37,636 bases of DNA, from contig SKNW01000041.1 of assembly GCA_007120305.1 (NCBI GenBank), positions 1 through 37,636 on the forward strand. Reading direction: 5' to 3'. Position numbers and translations under genes: made by a program. Under the pieces are notes generated by a model. It saw only the letters and a list, made by a program, of their open reading frames with translations, made no database searches and had not been told where the DNA came from. This document shows, piece after piece, positions 26,673-33,823 of this stretch (position 1 is the stretch's first letter; each line of letters starts with the position of its first letter). Source of the stretch: Gemmatimonadota bacterium. GTDB lineage: Bacteria; Gemmatimonadota; Gemmatimonadetes; Longimicrobiales; Gaopeijiaceae.

Positions 26673-28130
26673 ATGTCCACTCCTCTCTCGACTCGCCGCC
26701 GCGCCCGTCCAGCGCAGGCTCTCCCGGTCCTCGTCCTCCTCCTCCTGGCCCCGGCCGCGGGTCCCGATCGGGTCCCCGGCGTTCCTTCTTCCTCGGGCCT
26801 CCATCTTCACGCCCAGGCTCCGGTCCAGGTTCCGGCCATGCCCCTGGCTCCGGCCCGGTACCATGCCTTCCCCAGCCTCCGCGAGGAGGCCGTGGAGCGG
26901 CAGGCGTGGGTCGAGAAGCGGGTGACCGAGGTCCTCCCCGCGCTCATGGAGGAGTACGGGGTGGAGATGTGGATTCTCTCCATGCGGGAATACGCCGAGG
27001 ATCCGGTCTTCTGGTCCATCACCTCGCCCACGACCTTTGCCGCGCGCCGGCGTTCGATCTACGTCTTCCACCGCACGCCCGACGGTGCCTTTGATCGCCT
27101 GGCGCTGGGGGGGACCGACCAGGGCGGGATCTTCCAGGCCTTCCGCTCCACCCGACCGGCCCCCACGCAGGCCACGGGGGAACTCTGGGGCGACGAGCAG
27201 TGGGCGCTCCTGCGCGAGCTGGTGGAGGACCGGGATCCCGGGAACATCGTGGTGAACATCGACGAGGACTGGGCCTTCTCCGACGGCCTGGGCGCCGGGG
27301 AGTGGGAGGCCATGGAGCGGGCGCTCGGCCCCTACGTGGATCGCATCCAGCGCGAGCCCCGGCTCGCCATGGAGTACATCGGGCATCGCATCCCCGAGAA
27401 GATGCCTCGCTACCGGCAGATCATGGAGACCGTGCACGCCATGATCTCCGAGGCCTTTTCGAATGCCGTCATCACCCCCGGCGTCACCACCACCGACGAC
27501 GTGGTCTGGTGGTTCCGCGACAGGATCCGGGAGCTGGGCTGGACGGCCTGGTTCCAGCCCTCCGTCTCTCTGCAGCGCGCCGGTGACCTTCCCGTCGGGC
27601 CGGGGAGCGGGGTGATCCAGCGGGGGGACGTGCTCTGGACCGATGTGGGTGTGACCGCCTTCGGCCTGGCCACCGACACGCAGCACATGGGGTACGTCCT
27701 CCGGGAGGGAGAGGTCGACGCGCCCGACGGCCTCAAGGCCTGCCTCGCCGGATCCAATCGCCTCCAGGACATTCTGCTGGCCGAAATGGAGCCGGGGCGC
27801 ACCGGCAACGAGATCCTGGCGGCGGCGCTGGCCCGGATGCGGGCAGAGGAAATCAACGGCACCATCTACACCCATCCCATCGGTGACCATGGCCACGGGG
27901 CTGGCCCTCTCATCGGTCGATGGGATGCCCAGGAGGGTGTTCCCGTCCGTGGCGATGCGGTGCTTCGTCCCCTCACCTGGCATTCCATCGAGCTCCAGGC
28001 AACGCTTCCCATCCCCGAGTGGAACGGCAAGCCGCTCCGATGCTCCCAGGAGGAGGAAGCCTACCTGGACGAGGCCGGAGACCGGCACTGGGTCTTTCGG
28101 CGCCAGACCCATTTCCACCTGGTCTGGTAG
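26673..28130 (+). CDS. Exported M24-family metallopeptidase (Xaa-Pro aminopeptidase-like)
   Basis: A 485-residue secreted protein. The ATG at 26673 gives a signal peptide (RRRARPAQALPVLVLLLLAPAA); earlier in-frame starts lie in the pckA terminator. The C-terminal pita-bread domain (about 245-485) holds likely dimetal ligands: D324 in WTDVGV, D335 in LATDTQHMG, H408 in GDHGHGAG, E440 in WHSIELQ, and a last glutamate within QEEEAYL (460-462). The N-terminal 200 residues resemble the creatinase-type prolidase domain. The likely function is periplasmic cleavage of proline-containing peptides, which could feed the peptide ABC transporter, but substrate is unproven. The EVE gene follows 42 nt later. 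Confidence 0.88.
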   Translation: MSTPLSTRRRARPAQALPVLVLLLLAPAAGPDRVPGVPSSSGLHLHAQAPVQVPAMPLAPARYHAFPSLREEAVERQAWVEKRVTEVLPALMEEYGVEMWILSMREYAEDPVFWSITSPTTFAARRRSIYVFHRTPDGAFDRLALGGTDQGGIFQAFRSTRPAPTQATGELWGDEQWALLRELVEDRDPGNIVVNIDEDWAFSDGLGAGEWEAMERALGPYVDRIQREPRLAMEYIGHRIPEKMPRYRQIMETVHAMISEAFSNAVITPGVTTTDDVVWWFRDRIRELGWTAWFQPSVSLQRAGDLPVGPGSGVIQRGDVLWTDVGVTAFGLATDTQHMGYVLREGEVDAPDGLKACLAGSNRLQDILLAEMEPGRTGNEILAAALARMRAEEINGTIYTHPIGDHGHGAGPLIGRWDAQEGVPVRGDAVLRPLTWHSIELQATLPIPEWNGKPLRCSQEEEAYLDEAGDRHWVFRRQTHFHLVW

Positions 28131-28172
28131 TGGATCCCCGCCCCTCTCCGCATCCCCCAACCCGCGAATGAC

Positions 28173-28652
28173 ATGACCGAATCCTCCAACTTCTGGCTCG
28201 TGAAGAGCGAAGAGGACGTCTATCCCATCGAGCAGCTGGAAAGGGATGGCACCACCATGTGGGACGGCATCCGGAACTACGAGGCGCGGAACATCATGCG
28301 CGACAGGATGAAGCCCGGTGACCTGGTCCTCTACTATCACTCGAACGCCAACCCCCCCGGGGTGGCCGGCCTGGCCCGCGTCGCGTCGGCTCCCTACGCG
28401 GACCCGCACCAGTTCGATCCGGAGAGCCGCTACTTCGACGAGAAGGCCACGAAGGAGGAGCCGCGCTGGGTCCTGGTGGACATGGCCTTTGTCGAGACCT
28501 TTCCCCGCTTCGTCCCGCTCGACGAGATCCGGGACACCCCGGAGCTGGAAGAGATGACCCTGCTGAAGCGCATGCGACTCTCGGTCCAGCCGGTGGACCC
28601 GGCCCACTTCGAGGTGGTCTGCGCACTGGGGCGCCGCAAGGACGGCGCGTGA
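28173..28652 (+). CDS. EVE domain-containing protein
   Basis: A 159-residue protein consisting almost entirely of one EVE domain (PUA-like fold, as in human THYN1). NFWLVKSEEDVYPIEQLERDGTTMWDGIRNYEARNIMRDRMKPGDLVLYYHSN carries the typical WLvKsEp, W.GvRNyqArN and GD.vlfYHS blocks. C-terminal WVLVDMAFVETFPRFVPLDEIR is also characteristic. EVE domains bind modified bases in nucleic acids and often occur with restriction or RNA-modification genes. ATG at 28173 is 42 nt after the peptidase stop, so it may be co-transcribed. It is convergent with the UvrC-like nuclease gene (37-nt gap). Confidence 0.94.
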   Translation: MTESSNFWLVKSEEDVYPIEQLERDGTTMWDGIRNYEARNIMRDRMKPGDLVLYYHSNANPPGVAGLARVASAPYADPHQFDPESRYFDEKATKEEPRWVLVDMAFVETFPRFVPLDEIRDTPELEEMTLLKRMRLSVQPVDPAHFEVVCALGRRKDGA

Positions 28653-28689
28653 GCTTGCCTGCCGGGGCTGTCAGCAGAACCCGACGCCC

Positions 28690-29916
28690 TCAGCCCCCAG
28701 CCTCGAGCGCGGCGAGATAGCGGGGAATGGTTGTGGTCCGTGTCTCCTCAAGGGGATGCGACCGAAACCACCGGGTGACGAGGAACAGTTCTTCCCGGGC
28801 CGCGTCGTCGAGCTCGGCCAGGGGAGGGGTCGGCGCACGGAGTGCATCCCGGATCCGGGCGGCCAGCCGGGCCCGGGCGGCGGAGGTGAAGCCGGAGGTG
28901 GCCGGCTCTCCGGCGGGGTCGAAGCTCAGGAGCACCTGGCCCCTGCGGATCAGGTGGTGGCGACGGGTGGACCCCGGGCCGCCTGGCCCGTCGGCGGCTT
29001 CCCCGTCCTCCTTCCCGTCCTCCTCCCCCGTCTCGTAGACGAAGGTGAGCCTCTCGATCCGGCTTCTTGTCTCGGTCATGCGGTCGCGAAGCCGAGCCAG
29101 CCGCTCCATGCGGTCCCGGTATCGGGCGGCGATTTCGAAGGCCTCCCGCCCGGCGGCCTCCCGCATGCGGATCTCGAGAATCGCGAGCGGGGCGTCGCTT
29201 CGACCTTCAAGGAAGGCCACGGCCTCCCGAACCCGCTCCTCGTAGGCCGACTCGGAGCAGCCGGCGGCACAGGGGGCGGGACAGCTTCCCAGCTCGGCGC
29301 GGGCGCATCCCGGGGCCAGCTCCGGCGTCCAGAAACTCATCTGGTCCGCGAAGACCATGGGGGTCGTGCCGGCGCAGTCCCGGAGGCCGACGACGGTTGC
29401 CAGCTCCGCCAGGTCCCGGGGGAGGGAGCGGCGGGCGGGGAAGGGTCCGAAGATGCGCTCCGTCCTCCGCGCCCCGCGTCCGCTGCCTCCGGCTCCTGGC
29501 CGGAGGGTGGCGACCAGGCGGGGGGCGGCTTCGGGCGTCAGCCGGATCCAGGCAAAGCGCCGGTCGCGGCGGTGGACCACGTTGAAGCGGGGCCGGAGTT
29601 CGCGAATCAGCCGAAACTCGCGGAGGAGGGCCTCGAACTCGCTTCCCACGTAGTCCCAGGCCACGTCCCGGGTTACGCGGAGAAGCTCCGCCGACTTCCG
29701 GTCGTCACCCCGGAGCCACGAGAGGAGCCGGGTGCGCACCTGCACCGACTTCCCGACGTACAGGACCTCGCCACGGGGCCCCAGGAAACGGTAGACCCCC
29801 GGGTGGTTTTCGGCCTCGGCCCGCACCCGGGTGGCCCAAGGGGTGCCGTTCCACGCCGGCCCACGGACGACGGGGACGGGATCGGGACCTGCGCCAGGAG
29901 AGGGGGATGGAGACAC
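28690..29916 (-). CDS. GIY-YIG nuclease, UvrC N-terminal/Cho-like, lacking the UvrC C-terminal half
   Basis: About 408 residues. The GIY-YIG domain (38-115) has GVYRF, YVGKS, the Arg-rich VRTRLLSW and the catalytic Glu in SEFEALLRE, then LIRELRPRFNV. Four cysteines (C181, C204, C212, C216) match the UvrC cluster (C..., then GRC..PC), which binds Fe-S in UvrC. Residues 228-275 form a UVR-type UvrB-binding helix pair (FLEGR...AAGREAFEIAARYRDRM). UvrC would continue with an RNase H-like nuclease and HhH domains; here about 110 unrelated residues end the chain. This resembles Cho or the tail of DnaQ-UvrC fusions. The start is uncertain: GTG at 29914-29916 is used; in-frame GTG at 29971-29973 is possible. 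It probably makes a 3' repair incision with UvrB. Confidence 0.85.
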   Translation of the reverse strand: MSPSPSPGAGPDPVPVVRGPAWNGTPWATRVRAEAENHPGVYRFLGPRGEVLYVGKSVQVRTRLLSWLRGDDRKSAELLRVTRDVAWDYVGSEFEALLREFRLIRELRPRFNVVHRRDRRFAWIRLTPEAAPRLVATLRPGAGGSGRGARRTERIFGPFPARRSLPRDLAELATVVGLRDCAGTTPMVFADQMSFWTPELAPGCARAELGSCPAPCAAGCSESAYEERVREAVAFLEGRSDAPLAILEIRMREAAGREAFEIAARYRDRMERLARLRDRMTETRSRIERLTFVYETGEEDGKEDGEAADGPGGPGSTRRHHLIRRGQVLLSFDPAGEPATSGFTSAARARLAARIRDALRAPTPPLAELDDAAREELFLVTRWFRSHPLEETRTTTIPRYLAALEAGG

Positions 29917-30001
29917 GCGTTTCGTGGTTTGTTCGGGTGGCGGGCCTTCAAGGTGTTCTCCCCCCGTCCTCACGGCAAGGGCACCTGGCCCCGCGGCCGC
30001 A

Positions 30002-30030
30002 TTGCCTCGCCCCCGGGTCCGCCGTAGACT
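30002..30030 (+). promoter_or_regulatory. Predicted promoter of the HD gene, placed for a leaderless transcript
   Basis: TTGCCT at 30002-30007, a 17-nt spacer and TAGACT at 30025-30030 (both 4 of 6). The -10 box ends 6 nt before the ATG at 30037, so the expected transcription start falls on the start codon. Confidence 0.55.
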
Positions 30031-30036
30031 CGGTCC

Positions 30037-31374
30037 ATGCACGATACTCCCGCCTTCCGGATCGTCCGGGACCCGCTCTGGAACACCATTCGCCTCGACC
30101 CGGTGGCCGTCCGGCTCGTGGACACGTCGGCGTACCAGCGGCTTCGCTATATCCGGCAGCTGGGCTTTGCCCATCTGGTCTACCCCGGCGCCACCCATAC
30201 CCGGTTCGATCACGCCCTGGGCGTCTATCACCTGGCGGGAACGGCGCTTCGACTCCTCCGGGAAAACGGTCCCCTTCCCCCCGACGCGGAGGCCGGGTCG
30301 GAACTCATCCCCTACGCCGCCCTCCTCCACGACATCGGGCACTACGCCTTTTCCCACGCGCTGGAGGAGCTGGAGTCGGACCAGCTTCCCGGAGACCACG
30401 AGGCCGTGAGTGCCCGGTTTTTCCGCTCTCCGGAACTTGCCGCGGCCCTGGACGCCCTGGGGCCGGGCGCACCGGAGCGGATTCATGCCCTGATCCGCGG
30501 AGGCTCCGAGCACCCCCTCCGGGGCCTGGTCAGTGGGAGCCTCGACCTCGACAAGATGGAGTACCTGCGTCGGGACGCCTGGTTCTGCGGCGTTCCCTAT
30601 GGGCAGGTGGATGTGGACCGGCTTCTCCAGGGGCTGGTCCTCCTCTCCGACCCGGAAACCGGACGGACGGAGGTGGGGGTCCACGAAAAGGCCGTCAGTG
30701 CCATCGAGTCCCTTCTCTTCGCCAAGGTGCAGATGTTCCGGAACGTCTACTGGCATCACGCGGTGCGGGCGGCCACGGCCCTCTACAAGCGGATCGTCGG
30801 CGAGGCGGTTCGGCTCGGAGTGCTGGGACCGGAGGAACTGGTGGGCCCCACCGACGAGGAGCTCCTCTACGAGATCCGCCTTCGGGCCGCCCGCGATGAC
30901 CGGGAGGAGGTGCGCCGCATCTCGGACGCGTGGATTCCGGCCCTCCGGCACCGCCGGCTTCCGAAGCGGGCACTGGAGTTGACGGCCCGCGACCTGGTGG
31001 GCGTGACCCTCCCGGGGTGGGTGAGCGAGGACTCCCCGGAGCGCCGGCAACTGGAGGATCGACTCGCCTCCGACCTGGACCTGGCCCCGGGCGAGGTCCT
31101 CGTGGACTTCCCCGTGAAGAGGAAGATGCTGGACCTGGATCTTCTCATCCGCCGTCCAGGGGGGGTAGTGGAGCGTCTGGGCGAGGGAGGGGTGCCGGGG
31201 CTCATTGATCTGCCCCGCCTTGCCGAGGAGCTCTATCGGACGACGCGGGTCCTTCGCGTCTTTACCCTGGAGCGGCGGGAATTGACGGCGGCGCGGTGGT
31301 TCGAGGTCCTCGGCTCCGTCGGGGTTCCGGATGTCCCGAATGGAGGAACCCGACCCGGAGTCGGGGTACCATGA
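30037..31374 (+). CDS. HD-domain metal-dependent phosphohydrolase (SAMHD1/dGTPase-like)
   Basis: A 445-residue cytoplasmic protein. The first 200 residues carry an HD domain with all ligands: H59 in TRFDHALGV, H98-D99 in LLHDIGHYAFSH and an Asp in SLDLDKMEYLRRD (170-172). FRIVRDPLWNTIRLDPVAVRLVDTSAYQRLRYIRQLGFAHLVYPGATHTRFDH is close to the YdhJ/SAMHD1-type family that cleaves dNTPs to nucleoside and triphosphate. The C-terminal half (250-445) has no motif I recognise. ATG at 30037 is the first start and lies just behind a -10 box, with no Shine-Dalgarno. Divergent from the UvrC-like nuclease gene (120-nt gap). dNTP hydrolysis is inferred from family, not proven. Confidence 0.9.
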   Translation: MHDTPAFRIVRDPLWNTIRLDPVAVRLVDTSAYQRLRYIRQLGFAHLVYPGATHTRFDHALGVYHLAGTALRLLRENGPLPPDAEAGSELIPYAALLHDIGHYAFSHALEELESDQLPGDHEAVSARFFRSPELAAALDALGPGAPERIHALIRGGSEHPLRGLVSGSLDLDKMEYLRRDAWFCGVPYGQVDVDRLLQGLVLLSDPETGRTEVGVHEKAVSAIESLLFAKVQMFRNVYWHHAVRAATALYKRIVGEAVRLGVLGPEELVGPTDEELLYEIRLRAARDDREEVRRISDAWIPALRHRRLPKRALELTARDLVGVTLPGWVSEDSPERRQLEDRLASDLDLAPGEVLVDFPVKRKMLDLDLLIRRPGGVVERLGEGGVPGLIDLPRLAEELYRTTRVLRVFTLERRELTAARWFEVLGSVGVPDVPNGGTRPGVGVP

Positions 31375-31450
31375 ACGGGTCCTGGATCTTTCCGCACCCC
31401 TCTCGTGGGATGCGAGGACGCGCATGGGCACGGTTTCGGACCCGGCGCTC

Positions 31451-31479
31451 TTTACGCCGTAATCAACGGGGCATAGGTT
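31451..31479 (+). promoter_or_regulatory. Predicted sigma-70 promoter of the plus-strand sigma gene
   Basis: TTTACG at 31451-31456, a 17-nt spacer and TAGGTT at 31474-31479, in the most A/T-rich patch of this region. Transcription from about 31486 would give a leader near 325 nt. A 5-bp GATCC/GGATC hairpin with a UUCG-type loop (31491-31504) lies at its 5' end. Confidence 0.5.
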
Positions 31480-31534
31480 CAAGGGCTAAGGATCCTTCGG
31501 GATCGTGGAGGTGTACGGAGACTCCGTCCCTTTC

Positions 31535-31587
31535 GCCTGCCATGGCCAGTTGCCTGCCATGGCCAGCTTGCCTGCCGCGGCCAGCCT
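31535..31587. repeat. Three 17-18-bp tandem repeats in the sigma gene leader
   Basis: The unit GCCTGCCATGGCCAGTT (31535-31551) is followed by a copy with one inserted base (31552-31569) and a diverged copy (from 31570), each centred on the palindrome CCATGG or CCGCGG. The 438-nt gap 31375-31812 also holds the promoter described separately and a Shine-Dalgarno AAGGAG at 31797-31802; no other gene is supported in it. Confidence 0.7.
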
Positions 31588-31812
31588 GCCACAGGGCGGC
31601 CATGCTCTGGCTTCAAGCACGGGTACCATGGGCTCCATGGAACGGACGCAGGCAACGGCTCCCTTACGGGAAGTCGGGCGCGGGGAGTGGCCCGCGAGAG
31701 GAACGCTTCCACAAATCGAATACCCAGTCAGGGGCCCCGCCGGTGTACCGACGGCACCCTTCGTGAAGCCGGTTCAACAGCCCGGCCGGGCACCGCAAGG
31801 AGAATAGACGCA

Positions 31813-32721
31813 ATGGCGACCAGCACGCCGCCGAAGGGTCGAAAGAAGAAGTCCCGCTCGGGGAATCCCCTGAACGGGTTTGACGCGTCCATCGAGGAGC
31901 AGTCCGCTCTCGACCAGTACCTGCGCGACGTGAGTCGCCACGAGCTCATCACCCCTGATCGGGAGAAGGAGCTGGGCGCCCTGGCGCAGGCCGGCGACGA
32001 GGAGGCGGTTCAGGAACTGGCCCGGGCCAACCTGAGGTTCGTGATCTCGGTGGCCAAGAAGTACCAGAACCGGGGTGTTTCCCTCACCGACCTGATCCAG
32101 GAGGGGAATGTCGGCCTCGTGACCGCGGCGAGGAAGTTTGATCCCGAACAGGGGGTCAAGTTCATCTCCTACGCCGTATGGTGGATCCGGCAGGCCATTC
32201 TGGCTGCGCTGGCCAACCACGGCCGCTCGGTCCGCGTGCCCCTCAACCGCGCATCCGACCTGGCCCGTATCTTCCGGGAAAAGGAACGCCTCAAGCAGGA
32301 GCTGGGGCGGGAGCCGAACCCGGAGGAGCTTTCCGCGGCCACCGACCTGACCCCGGAGCTCATCGAGTCGCTTCAGACGCTCAACGCCGCCGAGATTCGC
32401 CTCGACGCCCCCATTGGCGACAGCGAGGATTCGCAGCTGGTGGAGCGTTTCATCAATGAAGAGGCGGCGGAGCCTGAGCAGGATGTGGAGGGGCGCCTCC
32501 TTTCCGAGGCGGTTCGGGGGGCCCTGGACACGCTGGAGCCCCGGGATGCCAAGGTTCTGCGTCTCTACTTTGGTCTCGACGGTGAGCGGGAGCACACGCT
32601 GGAGGAGATCGGAAACATGCTGGGCGTGACCCGCGAACGGATCCGCCAGCTCAGGGACCGGGCGCTTCGCCGTCTTCGCGAAGGCGAGAAGGGCGACGCA
32701 CTGGAGTCCTTCGCCGCGTGA
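31813..32721 (+). CDS. Sigma-70 family RNA polymerase sigma factor, RpoD/SigA-like
   Basis: A 302-residue sigma factor without region 1.1. A basic Gly/Ser-rich N-terminus (1-25) precedes region 1.2 (SALDQYLRDVSRHEL). Region 2 is canonical: ANLRFVISVAKKYQNRG, DLIQEGNVGLVTAARKFD (93-110), GVKFISYAVWWIRQAILAALANHGRSVRVP. Region 3 has REPNPEELSAATDLTPELIESL, and region 4 ends in HTLEEIGNMLGVTRERIRQLRDRALRRLR. ATG at 31813 has AAGGAG 10 nt upstream. It differs from the minus-strand sigma factor at 19189-20049 mostly in region 2.2 and 3. It could be the main housekeeping factor or a second SigA-type protein; a longer RpoD elsewhere would make it group 2. Confidence 0.95.
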   Translation: MATSTPPKGRKKKSRSGNPLNGFDASIEEQSALDQYLRDVSRHELITPDREKELGALAQAGDEEAVQELARANLRFVISVAKKYQNRGVSLTDLIQEGNVGLVTAARKFDPEQGVKFISYAVWWIRQAILAALANHGRSVRVPLNRASDLARIFREKERLKQELGREPNPEELSAATDLTPELIESLQTLNAAEIRLDAPIGDSEDSQLVERFINEEAAEPEQDVEGRLLSEAVRGALDTLEPRDAKVLRLYFGLDGEREHTLEEIGNMLGVTRERIRQLRDRALRRLREGEKGDALESFAA

Positions 32722-32808
32722 TCGTTGCCTCCGCGTGAGCGTGGTGATCGTCGCCTGATCTCCGTGTTCCCTGATCCGATTTGGGTCTCCGGAGGCCGGC
32801 TCGAGCCC

Positions 32809-32849
32809 CGCCCCGGCGGCGCCCCCCACGTGGGGTCGTCGCCGGGGCG
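32809..32849 (+). terminator. Large hairpin between the sigma gene and rsgA
   Basis: A 13-bp outer stem (32809-32821 with 32837-32849, one G:U) encloses an inner CCCC/GGGG hairpin built on CCCCACGTGGGG. It is followed by TTGTCGTTC and then the rsgA ATG. It is placed to terminate the sigma transcript. The upstream gap also has two 12-bp near-copies, TGATCGTTGCCT at 32719 and TGATCGTCGCCT at 32745. Confidence 0.7.
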
Positions 32850-32858
32850 TTGTCGTTC

Positions 32859-33755
32859 ATGAAAGGGACGCTCCTGGCGTCCGTCGGCGGAGTCTACCGT
32901 GTGCTCCTGGACGGCGCCGACCTCCCGGTGGATGCCTCCCTGCGCGGCCGCCTCAAGCAGGAGGTTCGGGGAGGTGAGCGCCTCGTGGCCGGAGACCGTG
33001 TGGATGCGGTTCAGGCCGAGGACGGCGGGTGGACGGTAGAGCACGTGGAGGCCCGGAGCTCCGAGCTTCTGAGGGCCGGCCTCCGGGGGCGAAAGGCGAA
33101 GGTGGTGGCGGCCAACGTGGACCAGGCCGTGGTCGTGGCCTCGGTGCTTCGGCCGGACCTCAGCGAAGAGCTGGTGGACCGGTTTCTCGCCCTGGCCGAG
33201 TTGTCGGACCTTCCGGCCGTGGTGGTGGCGAACAAGGTGGATCTACCCGGGGGTGAGGTCGTGGCCAGGAGCCTCGAAGCCCGCCTCGCCGCCACCGGAT
33301 ACCCGGTGGTCCGGACGAGCATCGTCACCGGGGAGGGAATTCCGGGTCTGGCCGAGCGGCTCCGGGGGCGGACGTCGGTGATCATGGGCCCGTCGGGTGT
33401 CGGGAAGTCTTCCCTCCTCAACGCCGTCTCTCCGGGACTCGAGCTCCGGACCGGCGAGGTCAGCCAGCGGCGGGGCGGGGGCCGTCACACCACGGTGAGT
33501 GCGCGCCTGGTCACCCTGGTGGGCGGGGGATGGGTGGTGGATACCCCGGGGTTCTCCGACGTCACGGCCTGGGACCCGGATCCGGCCGAGCTGGCCCGGG
33601 CCTTCCCCGAGTTCCGGAGCCGGGCCGGCGAGTGCCGCTTTCGCGGGTGCCGACACCTGCACGAACCGGGGTGCGCCGTGAAGGCGGCCGTGGATGCCGG
33701 GGAGGTGGATGCCGGGCGCTACGCCAGCTATTGTCGGATGGGAGTGGCCGAGTAG
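32859..33755 (+). CDS. rsgA: Ribosome small-subunit-dependent GTPase A
   Basis: A 298-residue circularly permuted GTPase that checks late 30S assembly. Order: OB-fold domain (1-70), then G4 NKVD (125-128), G5 near TSIVTGEG, G1 GPSGVGKS (177-184), the switch region RGGGRHTT, G3 DTPG (228-231), and a C-terminal zinc-binding domain CRFRGCRHLHEPGC (ligands C259, C264, H266, C272). The permuted order and zinc knuckle identify RsgA. ATG at 32859 fits the usual N-terminus MKGTLLASVGGVYRV, but no Shine-Dalgarno is present and a hairpin ends 9 nt upstream. Shares a direction with the sigma gene; convergent with the ABC importer. Confidence 0.96.
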   Translation: MKGTLLASVGGVYRVLLDGADLPVDASLRGRLKQEVRGGERLVAGDRVDAVQAEDGGWTVEHVEARSSELLRAGLRGRKAKVVAANVDQAVVVASVLRPDLSEELVDRFLALAELSDLPAVVVANKVDLPGGEVVARSLEARLAATGYPVVRTSIVTGEGIPGLAERLRGRTSVIMGPSGVGKSSLLNAVSPGLELRTGEVSQRRGGGRHTTVSARLVTLVGGGWVVDTPGFSDVTAWDPDPAELARAFPEFRSRAGECRFRGCRHLHEPGCAVKAAVDAGEVDAGRYASYCRMGVAE

Positions 33756-33782
33756 TCCCTCTCACAGGCAGGCGTCGGCCGA

Positions 33783-33800
33783 CCAGGCCGAGTGGCCTGG
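33783..33800. terminator. Bidirectional terminator between rsgA and the ABC ATPase gene
   Basis: A perfect 7-bp inverted repeat CCAGGCC (33783-33789) / GGCCTGG (33794-33800) with loop GAGT stands midway in the 68-nt gap between two convergent genes. A second GGGCC/GGCC pairing follows on its right. Confidence 0.6.
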
Positions 33801-33823
33801 GCCCGTGGGGCCACCCCGCGAGC

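Noticed and set aside
29917-31482. Upstream extension of the GIY-YIG frame (about 520 extra codons)
   Set aside because: It runs antisense through the whole HD gene, which has all its catalytic residues; the UvrC-like similarity starts only after 29916.
31505-31807. Possible 100-codon leader peptide before the plus-strand sigma gene
   Set aside because: The frame ends 5 nt before the sigma ATG, but its codons (TTG, CCT, GCT, TCA) are unlike the local G/C-ending usage and much of it is tandem repeat.
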